Assembly (NCBI RefSeq): GCF_012584445.1
Contig: NZ_JABAHI010000008.1
Coordinates: forward strand, 1,364,001-1,428,000
DNA length: 64,000 bases
Reading direction: 5' to 3'
Origin: Olsenella sp. KGMB02461
GTDB taxonomy: Bacteria > Actinomycetota > Coriobacteriia > Coriobacteriales > Atopobiaceae
Made by a program: the position numbers and the translations under genes. The notes beneath the pieces are model-generated. The model was not told the origin of the DNA and made no database searches. It saw nothing but the letters and a program-made list of their open reading frames with translations. Shown here in pieces: positions 8,827-17,325 of this stretch; the stretch's first letter is position 1, and the number at the start of each line of letters is the position of its first letter.

Positions 8827-9777
8827 TTAGTGGCCAGCCTCCAATGCCCACTCTATGAACATGCGGCAAAGCTCCGAGAAAGGAATGCCGTCATGAGCAG
8901 CGGAATCGGGGAGGAGCGAGCGCTCTGTCATGCCAGGGATAGTGTTGGTCTCCAGGATCACGGGGGTGCCGTCTGCCTTCACGATAAAGTCGCTGCGCGA
9001 GCAACCCGCACAACCTAAGGCTTGATGGGCCATAACGGCCAGCTCTTGAGCACGTCCATAGACGTCAGGAGCCAAGCGTGCGGGCATCACATGATGGAGC
9101 TCGCTGGGCTCATACTTGGCTTTGAGGTCGTAGAACTCACCCTCCATAACCACCTCGACGATAGGCAGGGCGCGAGCGTCCTCATTGCCGATGACAGGCA
9201 CCGTGATCTCGGTACCGACCACGCACTCCTCGATAAGGGCGTGATCCGAGGACTCCAACGCCAGCTTGACGGCATCGTCGATTTGCTCAGGCGCCGTGAC
9301 GCGAGTCACACCGTAGCTGGAGCCATTGACGGCAGGCTTGATGAAGAGAGGAAGGCCCAGCTCTTCCACCACTGCACCAGGATCCACCGCTTCGCCGCGA
9401 TGGACGCAGAGGCCGCGAGGCACAGGGATGCCTGCCTGCTCATAGAGGAGCTTGGAGACGTCTTTGTCGGCGCCCATGGCGCTTGCGAGCACACCTGAGA
9501 AGGTGTAGGGGATATGCAACACCTCCAGCAGGCCCTGGATGCAGCCATCCTCGCCAAAGGCGCCATGCATAGCCACAAACGCCACGTCATAATGGCCGTC
9601 CGAGAGGGCAACCACGAACTGAGGGTCTGCCACATCGAGCATGTCCACGTGCTCGAACCCAGCCTCTGCCAGCGCCTTAGCCACTGCCTCAGCCGAGCTA
9701 TGGCTCACATCGCGCTCGTCTGCCCAGCCTCCCCAGAGAAGTGCGACGTGATTTTTCGTGACATCTGTGCTGCTCAT
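8827..9777 (-). CDS. ddl: D-alanine--D-alanine ligase
   Basis: 316 residues from ATG 9777 (GGGAG five bases upstream); the frame stays open to 9852 but the added residues do not resemble Ddl. ATP-grasp enzyme that joins two D-Ala for peptidoglycan precursors in the cytoplasm. Visible family motifs: MHGAFGEDG (N-terminal substrate region), FIKPAVNGSSYGV (ATP-binding lysine loop), and ILETNTIPGMTERSLLP (Mg-binding Glu/Asn and the substrate-side loop). It is upstream of dinG on the same strand, 134 bases apart, and divergent from rlmN. Confidence 0.92.
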   Translation of the reverse strand: MSSTDVTKNHVALLWGGWADERDVSHSSAEAVAKALAEAGFEHVDMLDVADPQFVVALSDGHYDVAFVAMHGAFGEDGCIQGLLEVLHIPYTFSGVLASAMGADKDVSKLLYEQAGIPVPRGLCVHRGEAVDPGAVVEELGLPLFIKPAVNGSSYGVTRVTAPEQIDDAVKLALESSDHALIEECVVGTEITVPVIGNEDARALPIVEVVMEGEFYDLKAKYEPSELHHVMPARLAPDVYGRAQELAVMAHQALGCAGCSRSDFIVKADGTPVILETNTIPGMTERSLLPDSAAHDGIPFSELCRMFIEWALEAGH

Positions 9778-9882
9778 GGGCGCTCCCAACACCTTTGCAA
9801 CGATAGGGAATAGACTTGTAGGACTTACAGTCTGCTCCCGAGGATACCCCACTCATCAGGCCATTTAAGACAAGGAACCACG

Positions 9883-11070
9883 ATGCCCGAGAATCCCCGT
9901 ACAACCAAAACCAAATCTCCGTCTGCTGCCGAGAAACCCGCAGCCCCCGTCGCTGGAGGCACCTGTGCCATTGACAGCGAGGCGGTAGTTGCCACCTATG
10001 ATGCCGCCAAGGAAGATGCCAAGAGCGCGAAAACCCCTCGCGCGAAGGTCAATTTGGCAGAACTCTCCCATGATGAGTTGGTCAAGTTTCTCGGCACGCT
10101 AGGGGAGCCCGCCTTTCGCGCCAAGCAGATCGAGGATTGGGTGCGCTCCAAGAACGTGCGCAGCTTTGACGAGATGACCAACCTTTCCAAAGCACTGCGC
10201 GCGAAGCTCAGCGAGACAGCCACCTTAGGAGGCGTGACCGAAGTGGCCCGCCAAGAGTCCGCCGACGGCAGCCGCAAATACCTTGTGGCCTTTGACGACG
10301 GCACCTCGGTGGAATGCGTAGGCATGCCCCATGGCGACAAACTCTCTGCCTGCGTCTCCACCCAAGCAGGCTGCCGCATGGGATGCCTCTTTTGCGCCAC
10401 TGGCCAGGGAGGCTTCACCCGCAACCTCACAGCCGATGAGATCTATGCCCAGGCCGCCCATATCGCCCAAGATTTTGGACGCAGGATCACCTCGGTGGTG
10501 CTCATGGGCCAAGGCGAGCCTTTCGCCAACTACGACGCCGCACTAAACGCCATGCGCGAGATGAACAGCCCTGAGGGCCTAGGTATTGGCGCGCGCCACA
10601 TCACAGTCTCTACCTGCGGCATCATCCCAGGCATTCGCGCGCTCTCTCAGGAGCCTGAGCAGTTTGGCTTGGCAGTCTCCCTGCACTCTGCCGTGCCGGA
10701 GACCCGCAACATCCTTATGCCTGGCGTCAAAAAGTACAGCCTCAAGCGCCTGCACGACGCCATGAAGGACTACACCGAGAAGACCCGTCGCCGCCCTACC
10801 TATGAATACGCCATGATCCGCGGCGTCAACGACGACGACGCCTCCTTGGATGCCCTGGTGGATTTTTGCGCCGGCACCCTATGCCACGTGAATCTCATCG
10901 CGTTAAACCATCTGCCGGGCTCAAAGCTGGAACCCTCCGATCCTGCCCGTCTGGATGCCTTCGTAAAGCGCCTGAGCTCTGTGGGGGTTGAGACTACCAT
11001 TCGCCAGTCTCGCGGCGCAGATATCGACGCCGCCTGCGGCCAGCTCAAACAGCGCAAGGCTGCCAAGTAG
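9883..11070 (+). CDS. rlmN: 23S rRNA (adenine2503-C2)-methyltransferase RlmN
   Basis: 395 residues. Radical-SAM enzyme that methylates A2503 of 23S rRNA (and A37 of some tRNAs) through a protein-bound methyl on cysteine. The CxxxCxxC cluster motif is CRMGCLFC near residue 165. GEPFANYD is the GEP-type SAM motif, and STCGIIPGI and a C-terminal ADIDAACGQL (the second catalytic cysteine) are present. The first roughly 50 residues are a low-complexity Ala/Pro/Lys tail outside the usual family length. It contains one exact copy of the TGCCGAGAARCCC repeat (9927-9939), read as AEKP. Another copy lies 35 bases after the stop. Confidence 0.95.
   Translation: MPENPRTTKTKSPSAAEKPAAPVAGGTCAIDSEAVVATYDAAKEDAKSAKTPRAKVNLAELSHDELVKFLGTLGEPAFRAKQIEDWVRSKNVRSFDEMTNLSKALRAKLSETATLGGVTEVARQESADGSRKYLVAFDDGTSVECVGMPHGDKLSACVSTQAGCRMGCLFCATGQGGFTRNLTADEIYAQAAHIAQDFGRRITSVVLMGQGEPFANYDAALNAMREMNSPEGLGIGARHITVSTCGIIPGIRALSQEPEQFGLAVSLHSAVPETRNILMPGVKKYSLKRLHDAMKDYTEKTRRRPTYEYAMIRGVNDDDASLDALVDFCAGTLCHVNLIALNHLPGSKLEPSDPARLDAFVKRLSSVGVETTIRQSRGADIDAACGQLKQRKAAK
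9927..9939 (+). repeat. TGCCGAGAARCCC word (in rlmN)
   Basis: Exact copy of the window-wide 13-bp repeat, in frame as Ala-Glu-Lys-Pro in the disordered N-terminal tail of RlmN. Confidence 0.85.
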
Positions 11071-11104
11071 CCCAGGAGGGGAGGGGAGTGTTTCTTAGCT
11101 TCCT

Positions 11105-11117
11105 TGCCGAGAAACCC
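11105..11117 (+). repeat. TGCCGAGAARCCC word (after rlmN)
   Basis: Exact copy in the rlmN downstream region, not in any gene and not part of the terminator. Confidence 0.85.
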
Positions 11118-11176
11118 AACCTAATGGGTGAAGCCTATTCCTTATCCTTGGCATACCTAAGCAGAAGTTTGACACG

Positions 11177-11210
11177 AAAACAGGGCACCCACGAGGGCGC
11201 CCTGTTTCTT
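11177..11210. terminator. Bidirectional terminator between rlmN and the parAB-linked small gene
   Basis: 9-bp stem AAACAGGGC/GCCCTGTTT (11178-11186 with 11199-11207) with T-rich tracts on both outer sides. It lies between convergent genes. Confidence 0.8.
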
Positions 11211-11285
11211 TAACTCATTACTCGAATGAGAGTTTGACTGATGTTAGTGAGATTACAGGTCATCAAGCCTAGACAATCTCGCGAT

Positions 11286-11537
11286 CTAATAGCCCACCTT
11301 TTCCCACTGCTGAGCAATCCAGTCTTGGTTGGCTTCCAATCTCACAGCCTCTTTACGGCTCTCTTCTGACTCTCCTAACTTCTCAGTCATAGACTTACCA
11401 AGATCTACGGCCTTGGAAACAGTAGCCTTGAGATTCTCTCTGGCCTCAGGGGTCAAAAGATAGTGATAGGCAGCATAACCCATCCCCACCACAAAACCAG
11501 AAGCCACAATGAGCTTGAGGGGTTTATTCACTGTCAT
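11286..11537 (-). CDS. Small membrane-anchored protein, YtxH-like
   Basis: 83 residues: one N-terminal membrane segment (about residues 8-27, LKLIVASGFVVGMGYAAYHY), then a charged, helical, Lys/Glu-rich tail with the look of a coiled coil. It resembles YtxH-type small envelope proteins in build only; no catalytic motif. The start overlaps the parB stop by 14 bases, so it is probably translated with parA-parB. Function unknown. Confidence 0.65.
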   Translation of the reverse strand: MTVNKPLKLIVASGFVVGMGYAAYHYLLTPEARENLKATVSKAVDLGKSMTEKLGESEESRKEAVRLEANQDWIAQQWEKVGY

Positions 11538-12393
11538 CGTCCTTTTCTTTGGTGGCGATAAGATCCATAAGGCGCCTTAGATCGTCTTCATCTTTAAACT
11601 CAATCTCGATGCGGTTCTTGCCGCGAGACTGGCGCACCCTCACATTGGTATCCAATGCCATACGCAACGTACGAGCCGCGCGCTTGTAAGACTGCGGGGC
11701 GATTGGGCGCGAGGGTTTCTCGGCTTCTGTGCCAGAAAACAGTGGTGCGAGAGTTTCTGTCTGACGCACCGACAGATTGTCTTCCACTACTCGCTTAGCT
11801 AGCTTAATGCGACCTTCCTCAGAAGGCACCGCGAGAATAGCCCGCGCATGACCCGATGTAATGAGATGCTCTCGTAGGAGCTGTTGCACCTCTGCAGGGA
11901 GATCCAAAAGACGCAGTGCATTGGCAATCGCAGGGCGTGACTTCGACAGGATCTTAGCTAAGCCTTCCTGAGTGAGCTGATGAGTCTCAATGAGTTGGCT
12001 ATAGCCTTGAGCCTCTTCAATGGGATCCAAATCAGAACGCTGGAGATTCTCAATCAAGGCCAGCGAGAACACATCTTCATCGTCAATCTCACGAATGAGC
12101 ACCGGCACCTCTTCAAGCCCGGCCATCTTGGAAGCCTGATAACGGCGCTCGCCAGCGACGATCTCGTAGTGAGATCCCTTTTTGCGCACCAGGATAGGTT
12201 GAAGCACGCCATGTTGTGCAATAGAATCTGCCAGCTGCTCTAACGCTTCCTCATCGAAGTTCGAGCGAGGCTGATTGGGATTAGGCTTGATACGCGAGAT
12301 AGGAAGGGTAGTTTCTGCATCTTGCCCTACTTCTGCAGAGGACTCAGCCATGAGCGCATTGAGACCTTTTCCTAGCCCAGTCTTTTTAGCCAC
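11524..12393 (-). CDS. parB: Chromosome partitioning protein ParB
   Basis: 289 residues. N-terminal GLGKGLNALM is typical of ParB/Spo0J. The CTPase/N-terminal domain has the GERRYQASKMAG box, and a helix-turn-helix follows (LTQEGLAKILSKSRPAIANALRLL) that reads parS. The C-terminus carries the dimerisation region. ParB loads on parS, spreads as a CTP-dependent clamp and recruits SMC. The start overlaps parA by 8 bases. Two parS-like sites lie close by at 13255 and 13651. A 12-of-13 copy of the 13-bp repeat (11713-11725) encodes AEKP in the linker before the C-terminal domain. Confidence 0.95.
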   Translation of the reverse strand: MAKKTGLGKGLNALMAESSAEVGQDAETTLPISRIKPNPNQPRSNFDEEALEQLADSIAQHGVLQPILVRKKGSHYEIVAGERRYQASKMAGLEEVPVLIREIDDEDVFSLALIENLQRSDLDPIEEAQGYSQLIETHQLTQEGLAKILSKSRPAIANALRLLDLPAEVQQLLREHLITSGHARAILAVPSEEGRIKLAKRVVEDNLSVRQTETLAPLFSGTEAEKPSRPIAPQSYKRAARTLRMALDTNVRVRQSRGKNRIEIEFKDEDDLRRLMDLIATKEKDDDSE

Positions 12394-13186
12394 GATCTAT
12401 CACCTCCTGCGCCAGAGCGTTATAAGACTCGGCGCCACGATTATGAGAGGCGTAGAGAGAAATAGGCAGTCCATGAGAGGGTGCCTCAGAAAGTTTTACT
12501 GTACGAGGAATTACAGAATCAAAAACTTTGTCTCCAAAGAACTGGCGAACCTCATCGACTACCTGATTTGAAAGCAATGTACGGCTGTCATACATGGTCA
12601 TAAGCACGCCAAAGATATCTAACTGAGGATTAAGGCTCTTCTGCACCATAGAGGTGGTCTCCATGAGCTTGGTAACTCCTTCCAATGCATAGTATTCACA
12701 CTGGATAGGAATCAGGAGCCCATCAGACGCCATAAGCGCGTTGAGAGTAAGCAAACCTAGCGAAGGAGGGCAGTCGATAAGTACGTAATCATAATCATCC
12801 TTCACTGGTTCCAGAGCACGACGGAGGATAGACTCACGAGCCATCTTGGAAACCAGCTCGATCTCTGCACCAGCCAGTTGGATAGTGGCCGGTACCAGAT
12901 TCACATTAGGCTCAACAGTCTCTATAACCAGTTCCACCATGGGTTCATCTTCAAGCAAGGCATTGTAGATATCGCCATCTAGCTCTTCCTTCTCGATACC
13001 ATAGCCGCTGGTGGTATTTCCTTGAGGATCAAGGTCAATAACCAGCACACTCTTGCCTGCTTCGCCCAAGGCAGCCGACAGATTCACTGCCGTCGTAGAC
13101 TTACCTACGCCACCTTTTTGATTGATAATGGCAAGTACTTTGGCTGGATTGTCCTCATAGTACGTTTCTTGTTCCACCGAAGACAC
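12386..13186 (-). CDS. parA: Chromosome partitioning ATPase ParA/Soj
   Basis: 266 residues, GTG start at 13186 with GAGAGGAGAGG upstream. Deviant Walker A KGGVGKSTTAVNL near residue 25 (signature Lys included), switch motif DLDPQGNTTSG, and Walker B YVLIDCPPSLGLLTLNAL. ParA binds DNA non-specifically in its ATP form and drives ParB-parS movement; in Firmicutes it also touches DnaA. It is the first gene of the parA-parB-YtxH-like unit, with a parS palindrome 69 bases upstream, probably in its promoter region. Confidence 0.95.
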   Translation of the reverse strand: MSSVEQETYYEDNPAKVLAIINQKGGVGKSTTAVNLSAALGEAGKSVLVIDLDPQGNTTSGYGIEKEELDGDIYNALLEDEPMVELVIETVEPNVNLVPATIQLAGAEIELVSKMARESILRRALEPVKDDYDYVLIDCPPSLGLLTLNALMASDGLLIPIQCEYYALEGVTKLMETTSMVQKSLNPQLDIFGVLMTMYDSRTLLSNQVVDEVRQFFGDKVFDSVIPRTVKLSEAPSHGLPISLYASHNRGAESYNALAQEVIDRG

Positions 13187-13533
13187 AAGCCTCTCCTCTC
13201 ATCGAGCGTTGAAGTCTTAATTACTCCTATTGGCAGTATACAGAGGGCTTCTCTTGTTTCACGTGAAACCATGACCCCTTCCCACAGACATCACGGTCTT
13301 TAGAAAAATCATTGGGCTTAGCCAACAACCTATAGGCCATCACACACTATTCTGGTTCTAAAACCAACTATCTGAGAACCAATAGTATACTCACGACATT
13401 CACATTGGCCCAGTGTCTATGTCAGAACACCGTTAGTGTCACAACCACTATGGCTCACCCATAAAGAGTTCTTTAGCTCGAGCAGCCTTGTTTCTTGTAG
13501 AACTATCTATATAAGCTTTGCAGAGAAACTCAC
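13187..13533. other. parA-rsmG intergenic region
   Basis: About 350 bases, moderately AT-rich, between the rsmG stop and the parA start, both leftward. It holds one parS site and presumably the parA promoter. I see no ORF with coding character. Confidence 0.5.
13255..13270. promoter_or_regulatory. parS site 1
   Basis: TGTTTCACGTGAAACC: 15 of 16 bases match the bacterial parS consensus TGTTTCACGTGAAACA. Located upstream of parA, so ParB binding may also affect parAB expression. Confidence 0.93.
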
Positions 13534-14343
13534 TTATCCCAATGGATGCTTTTTCGCCTCGCCAACTGGACGAGGAAGTTTAAGAGCTGGTTTAGCCACT
13601 TTCTCAAAAGTGAGAATCTCACGATGCCCCATGGAGTAGGGGAGTTCTAACGTTTCACGTGAAACAAGTTTCATACCAGCCAACTGAGCAGCTTTAAAAC
13701 CACTAGCTATTTCTTCATCACTTAGGCGACCCTTTGAGACCACTAATTGTCCGTGAGAAACCAAAAAAGGTTCTGCGTACTCAATGAGTATTGGAAGCCT
13801 CGCTACCGCACGAGCCACAACAAAGTCATAGGCTTTCGGGTGGCTGAGAGCGAACTTCTCGGCACGTTCATTAGTAGTTACCACTCGATCTGAGATATCG
13901 AGTGCATTTACAAACTCATCTACGGCACGAACTTTCTTACCTACAGAATCCATCAAAGTAAAAGGCCGTTGCGTGAGAAGAGCCAGCGGAATTCCAGGAA
14001 ATCCAGCCCCCGTTCCAATATCCAATACGGCACCAGGAGTAGCCTCTGGAGACATCGAGATTTGCTTAAGGCTTGGTAAAAGGAGTAAAGAATCCAAAAT
14101 ATGGAGCACTAAGGCATCATCGACGGAAGTGATTCGAGTGAGGTTCATCACTTGGTTTTTCTTAAGCACTAGATCTAGATGCTGGAGTAAAGAGGCCGCC
14201 TGGTCATCTGTGAGGCCAATATGATAGGCCTGTGCCAGACCTTTGAGTTTTGTTTGATAGATAGGGTTTTGAGCTAGAGGAGCGGCAAGAGGTTGAGAAT
14301 CGGCTTTTGTAGAAGCACAAGGAGCTTGCTTGTTGGATGACAT
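13534..14343 (-). CDS. rsmG: 16S rRNA (guanine527-N7)-methyltransferase RsmG
   Basis: 269 residues from ATG 14343 (GGAGG upstream); the frame extends to 14403 without family similarity. SAM-dependent Rossmann methyltransferase: motif I VLDIGTGAGFPGIPLAL, NLTRITSVDDALVLHILDSL before it, and VVARAVARLP downstream, all diagnostic for RsmG/GidB. It methylates G527 in the 530 loop of 16S rRNA. Its place between jag and parA is the classic origin-region order. A parS site is embedded near the 3' end. Confidence 0.93.
   Translation of the reverse strand: MSSNKQAPCASTKADSQPLAAPLAQNPIYQTKLKGLAQAYHIGLTDDQAASLLQHLDLVLKKNQVMNLTRITSVDDALVLHILDSLLLLPSLKQISMSPEATPGAVLDIGTGAGFPGIPLALLTQRPFTLMDSVGKKVRAVDEFVNALDISDRVVTTNERAEKFALSHPKAYDFVVARAVARLPILIEYAEPFLVSHGQLVVSKGRLSDEEIASGFKAAQLAGMKLVSRETLELPYSMGHREILTFEKVAKPALKLPRPVGEAKKHPLG
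13651..13666. promoter_or_regulatory. parS site 2, inside rsmG
   Basis: CGTTTCACGTGAAACA: 15 of 16 bases match the consensus and the central palindrome is intact. It is used as coding sequence by rsmG, about 400 bases from site 1. Confidence 0.92.
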
Positions 14344-14500
14344 AGTACCTCCGCCAAAAGTTAGTGATTCAAAAGAAATTGTCAGCTCAAAGCTCAATTG
14401 CACGTAAGCGCAGAGCTATAACTATGGGTCTCAACACTTCTCAGTGTAGCCTCCTCAGAGCTGGAACTTGGTAGTCAGAAACCAACCTAACAGTCACTCT

Positions 14501-14537
14501 AAAAAAGAAGGCCAGGGATCTACATCCTTGGCCTTCT
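14501..14537 (-). terminator. Terminator after jag
   Basis: On the minus strand AGAAGGCCAAGGA pairs with TCCCTGGCCTTCT (14525-14537 with 14506-14518, one wobble) and is followed by TTTTTT. It closes the rpmH-rnpA-yidD-yidC-jag transcript. Confidence 0.85.
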
Positions 14538-14604
14538 GGTACAACATATCTGTCAGATAGATTTAAGACTACTTTGAGTGGAAGCCACTTCCTTCACTCA
14601 AGAG

Positions 14605-15300
14605 TTAGTCGCGGCTATTCACCGCACAGACAACCACGTAGCGGTCGGGGTCTTCACCCTCGGAATAAGTAGTAACCTCATCGTCACTGCGTAAAGCGAG
14701 ATGGACCAGGCGGCGCTCATAGGCATTCATGGGAGAGAGGGGGACCGCCGTGTGGCGGCGCTTGGCCTTCTCGGCGGCAGAGAAGGCCATGTCGCGAATC
14801 TTCTTGCGACGACGCTCGCGATAACCTTCAATATCTACGATCACAGGGAAATGGAAGCCTAGCGATCGATTGACCAGCGAAGAAAGAAGCTGTTGGAGCG
14901 CTTCCAAAGTGCGACCATGACGACCAATAAGAATAGCCAGATCGCCTTCAGAGACATCGAGAATAAGCTCGCCTTCGTCACCCTCATACTCGTCGATAGT
15001 GGCGTCACCCTCACCAAAGCATGCGAGGATCTGGCGCAGGTAACTCACGGAGAGGTCAGCCACTGCATCCATCTCCAGGTCGCTTAGAGAACCTGTCTCG
15101 GCGTAATGCTCCTTGATGGCCTCAAGGTCCACAGCAGCATCAAAGGCCTCTTCCAAAGCCTCTCCCTCTTCATCGAGAATGTCCTGGGAGTCCACCAGGG
15201 GCTGGCCACCGTCCTCATCCTCGATATCCTCAGCAGAGGCGACCATCACAGACTCGCTCTCCACCTCATCAAAGGCGCCAGAGGTTTCATCAAGATTCAT
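14605..15300 (-). CDS. jag: KH/R3H RNA-binding protein KhpB (Jag)
   Basis: 231 residues from ATG 15300, with GAGAGGAG upstream; the open frame to 15357 runs into the yidC spacer. The N-terminal about 90 residues are strongly acidic. Then comes a KH domain with the loop IGRHGRTLEALQQLL and a C-terminal R3H domain (RRKKIRDMA..., with an Arg-x3-His-type core and MNAYERRLVHLAL). KhpB binds RNA with KhpA and affects cell elongation and division in Gram-positives. It sits directly after yidC, as in most relatives. The acidic front replaces the shorter Jag_N domain of Firmicutes. Confidence 0.92.
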   Translation of the reverse strand: MNLDETSGAFDEVESESVMVASAEDIEDEDGGQPLVDSQDILDEEGEALEEAFDAAVDLEAIKEHYAETGSLSDLEMDAVADLSVSYLRQILACFGEGDATIDEYEGDEGELILDVSEGDLAILIGRHGRTLEALQQLLSSLVNRSLGFHFPVIVDIEGYRERRRKKIRDMAFSAAEKAKRRHTAVPLSPMNAYERRLVHLALRSDDEVTTYSEGEDPDRYVVVCAVNSRD

Positions 15301-15392
15301 TGGTGCTCCTCTCAATATAAGTAAGGGCACGGACCAAGCGAGTTCCGTGCCCTCCAATCATTTCTAAGAATCAGACGAGTGTCTTTAGCTTA

Positions 15393-16154
15393 TTACTTCT
15401 TTTTGCGGGGACGAGGCTTTTGCTCCTTTCGCACTACGTGTACTTGCACAGGAGCATTGGCGAGACGCTCAGCCTCTTCTTTCTTGTACTTCTCCAGCAC
15501 ACGGTTGGTGATGAATTGGGTTTGAATAACACCCCAGGCAGCCGAGGTGTTGTAGTAGAGCAGCACGCCTACGGGCACCGACCAACCAAACCACACCATC
15601 ATGCCGGCCATCACCACGCCCATGATGAGGGTCTGAGACTGCTGTTGGCCTGCGGTGGAGTTGCGAGTGTTCATCCACATAGGCAGGAAGGTGAGGCCAC
15701 CAAAGAGTAGATCTAGCAAGATGTAGACCCAAGCACCGGCAAAGCCCGCAGTAGCCACCACCTGGGCTACAGAGTCTGCGAGAGAGGGGAGGATGCCATA
15801 GAAGTGAGCTTCTGCAGGCACCTGCTTGAGCACCGTGAAGAGTGCGAAGAAGATTGGCATCTGCAAAAGCATGGGCAAACAGCCGCCCAAGGGGTTGAAC
15901 TTGTGCTCGGAGTAGATCTTGCGAAGCTCCTCTTGCTGGCGAACAGGATCGTCGGCATAGGTCTCTTGGATCTCTTGAAGCTTAGGTTGAAGCACCTGCA
16001 TCTGAGCAGAAGATTTTGTCGACTTAAGCGTAAGCGGCGTCAAAATCAAGCGAATGATGAAGGTTAAGATGATGATGGCTAGACCCCAGTCGCCGCAAAT
16101 CTGCTGGAGACCTTCCAGGATCATTGTTAGAAAGCCAATAAACCATTCCCACAT
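15393..16154 (-). CDS. yidC: Membrane protein insertase YidC
   Basis: 253 residues, the short Gram-positive YidC/Oxa1 form without the large periplasmic domain. Membrane helices are visible at the N-terminus (LAIIILTFIIRLILTPLTL, whose Arg is the conserved groove charge). A cytoplasmic hairpin (QPKLQEIQETYADDP...) and LGGCLPMLLQMPIFFALF follow, with later helices (MGVVMAGMMVWFGW). The C-terminal tail is very basic (RKEQKPRPRKKK), as expected for ribosome contact. It inserts and folds membrane proteins alone or with Sec. It lies between yidD and jag in one operon. Confidence 0.95.
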   Translation of the reverse strand: MWEWFIGFLTMILEGLQQICGDWGLAIIILTFIIRLILTPLTLKSTKSSAQMQVLQPKLQEIQETYADDPVRQQEELRKIYSEHKFNPLGGCLPMLLQMPIFFALFTVLKQVPAEAHFYGILPSLADSVAQVVATAGFAGAWVYILLDLLFGGLTFLPMWMNTRNSTAGQQQSQTLIMGVVMAGMMVWFGWSVPVGVLLYYNTSAAWGVIQTQFITNRVLEKYKKEEAERLANAPVQVHVVRKEQKPRPRKKK

Positions 16155-16184
16155 AGGTCGTTTCCTTAGAAATAGAAGTCGAGG

Positions 16185-16421
16185 TTAAGGGACAGGATCG
16201 AAGCCACCCTTGTGAAAAGGATGACAGCGCAGGATACGCTTTAGGGCAAGCCACCCGCCCTTGGCAGCCCCGTACCTTTGCACAGCCTCTATAGCGTACT
16301 GAGAGCACGTGGGGCTGTAGATGCACGAAGGTGGAAAGAGCGGAGAGATGTAGCGCTGATAGAACCAGAATAGATGTAACAGGAAACGGGCCGCGAGGCT
16401 ACGGTGGCCCTCAGCCTTCAT
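16185..16421 (-). CDS. yidD: Membrane protein insertion efficiency factor YidD
   Basis: 78 residues with the family signature: an amphipathic start, then [35 protein letters not shown]-type sequence with three conserved cysteines, and [14 protein letters not shown] at the end. The 5' end overlaps rnpA by 11 bases, so the two are translationally coupled. It assists YidC/Sec insertion at the inner face of the membrane. Confidence 0.93.
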   Translation of the reverse strand: MKAEGHRSLAARFLLHLFWFYQRYISPLFPPSCIYSPTCSQYAIEAVQRYGAAKGGWLALKRILRCHPFHKGGFDPVP

Positions 16422-16746
16422 GATCCATCCTTACCTGAGCCTTAATAAGCGCCTGAGTGAGATCTTTGGCCACGTCTTTGGGATGGGACGCCGCGGTCTT
16501 CTGGGTGGCAAACAAAATAATGTCGTAACCAGACAAAGGCAGCCCACAAGCGCGAGCTGCCTCCCTGAGAACCCGTTTAGAGCGGTTTCTAAACACCGCA
16601 TTGCCCAGCCGTTTAGCGCAGACAAAGGCGACACTGCCGTCTTCTGAAGGAACGGGGAGGGCGGTGACACGCACAAGAGATGCGCGCCCCCGTCGTCCCT
16701 GCTTGAAGACACGCCCAAAGGCTTTGGCCGATTTGAGCGTTCTCAT
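16411..16746 (-). CDS. rnpA: Ribonuclease P protein component
   Basis: 111 residues, basic. Signature [22 protein letters not shown] (the RNR motif) and an N-terminal aromatic substrate cleft ([10 protein letters not shown]). Binds RNase P RNA for 5' maturation of tRNAs. It is 12 bases after rpmH and overlaps yidD, the standard arrangement. Confidence 0.95.
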   Translation of the reverse strand: MRTLKSAKAFGRVFKQGRRGRASLVRVTALPVPSEDGSVAFVCAKRLGNAVFRNRSKRVLREAARACGLPLSGYDIILFATQKTAASHPKDVAKDLTQALIKAQVRMDHEG

Positions 16747-16758
16747 GCGAGGAGTCCT

Positions 16759-16893
16759 CTAGACGGTGAGACGCTTGCGGCCCTTGGCGCGACGACGTGC
16801 AAGAACCTTACGACCGCCGGCGGTGGCCATACGAGCACGAAAACCGTGGCACTTGGCGCGCTTGCGCTTATTAGGCTGATAGGTACGCTTCAT
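16759..16893 (-). CDS. rpmH: 50S ribosomal protein L34
   Basis: 44 residues from ATG 16893 (AGGAGGG eight bases upstream). [22 protein letters not shown] and a basic tail ending GRKRLTV are typical L34. The open frame to 16941 adds residues with no L34 likeness. First gene of the minus-strand operon running away from the origin candidate. Confidence 0.97.
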   Translation of the reverse strand: MKRTYQPNKRKRAKCHGFRARMATAGGRKVLARRRAKGRKRLTV

Positions 16894-16949
16894 GGTAAAG
16901 ACCCTCCTGGATACTACGTTCAAGCTGCGATGGCAGCACAAGCTCCACG

Positions 16950-16979
16950 ATTGTATGAGCTTGAATCATGGACTGTCAA
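16950..16979 (-). promoter_or_regulatory. Promoter of rpmH operon
   Basis: On the minus strand TTGACA (16974-16979), an 18-base spacer, then TACAAT (16950-16955), 57 bases before the rpmH start. A near-consensus sigma-70 promoter. Confidence 0.75.
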
Positions 16980-17325
16980 TTGTGGCACACAACGCGCAAA
17001 TTTGCCCTCTCAGCAGCATCTTCATGCATTGACCACTTCACTGGGGCTAAGAGCGCCTGCCAAACGAGTGTTGCAGGCGCTCGATCATCCCATTGAAAAG
17101 TTCTAAAAACCCGTGCAAGCTTTTGCATGATCGTGAAAGAAATTCTTCACAGGCCATGAAATCCGATAGGTCAGATACCATGGAATGCGCGGGAACTAAG
17201 ACTCCCTGATAGCGAAGTTTTCCACAAGGAATCATCTCTTGTAGAAAATCACTCTTCTATTGAAAGAAATTGCCTGAAACTTTTCGACAGTCTTTCAAAA
17301 GCTGTTGAAATCTTCGGAGGATCCC
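16980..17325. other. Candidate part of the replication origin (strand-switch region)
   Basis: Non-coding DNA between the diverging rpmH operon and the GHKL-ATPase gene, the point where gene direction flips. One DnaA-box-like TTTTCCACA at 17218-17226. Around it are repeated short elements such as TTGAAA/TGAAAG, and CTTGTAGAAAATC (17238 on), which resembles two CTGTAGAG-containing repeats in the dnaA-dnaN gap. No dense cluster of perfect DnaA boxes, so the functional origin could equally be one of the two gaps next to dnaA. Confidence 0.45.
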
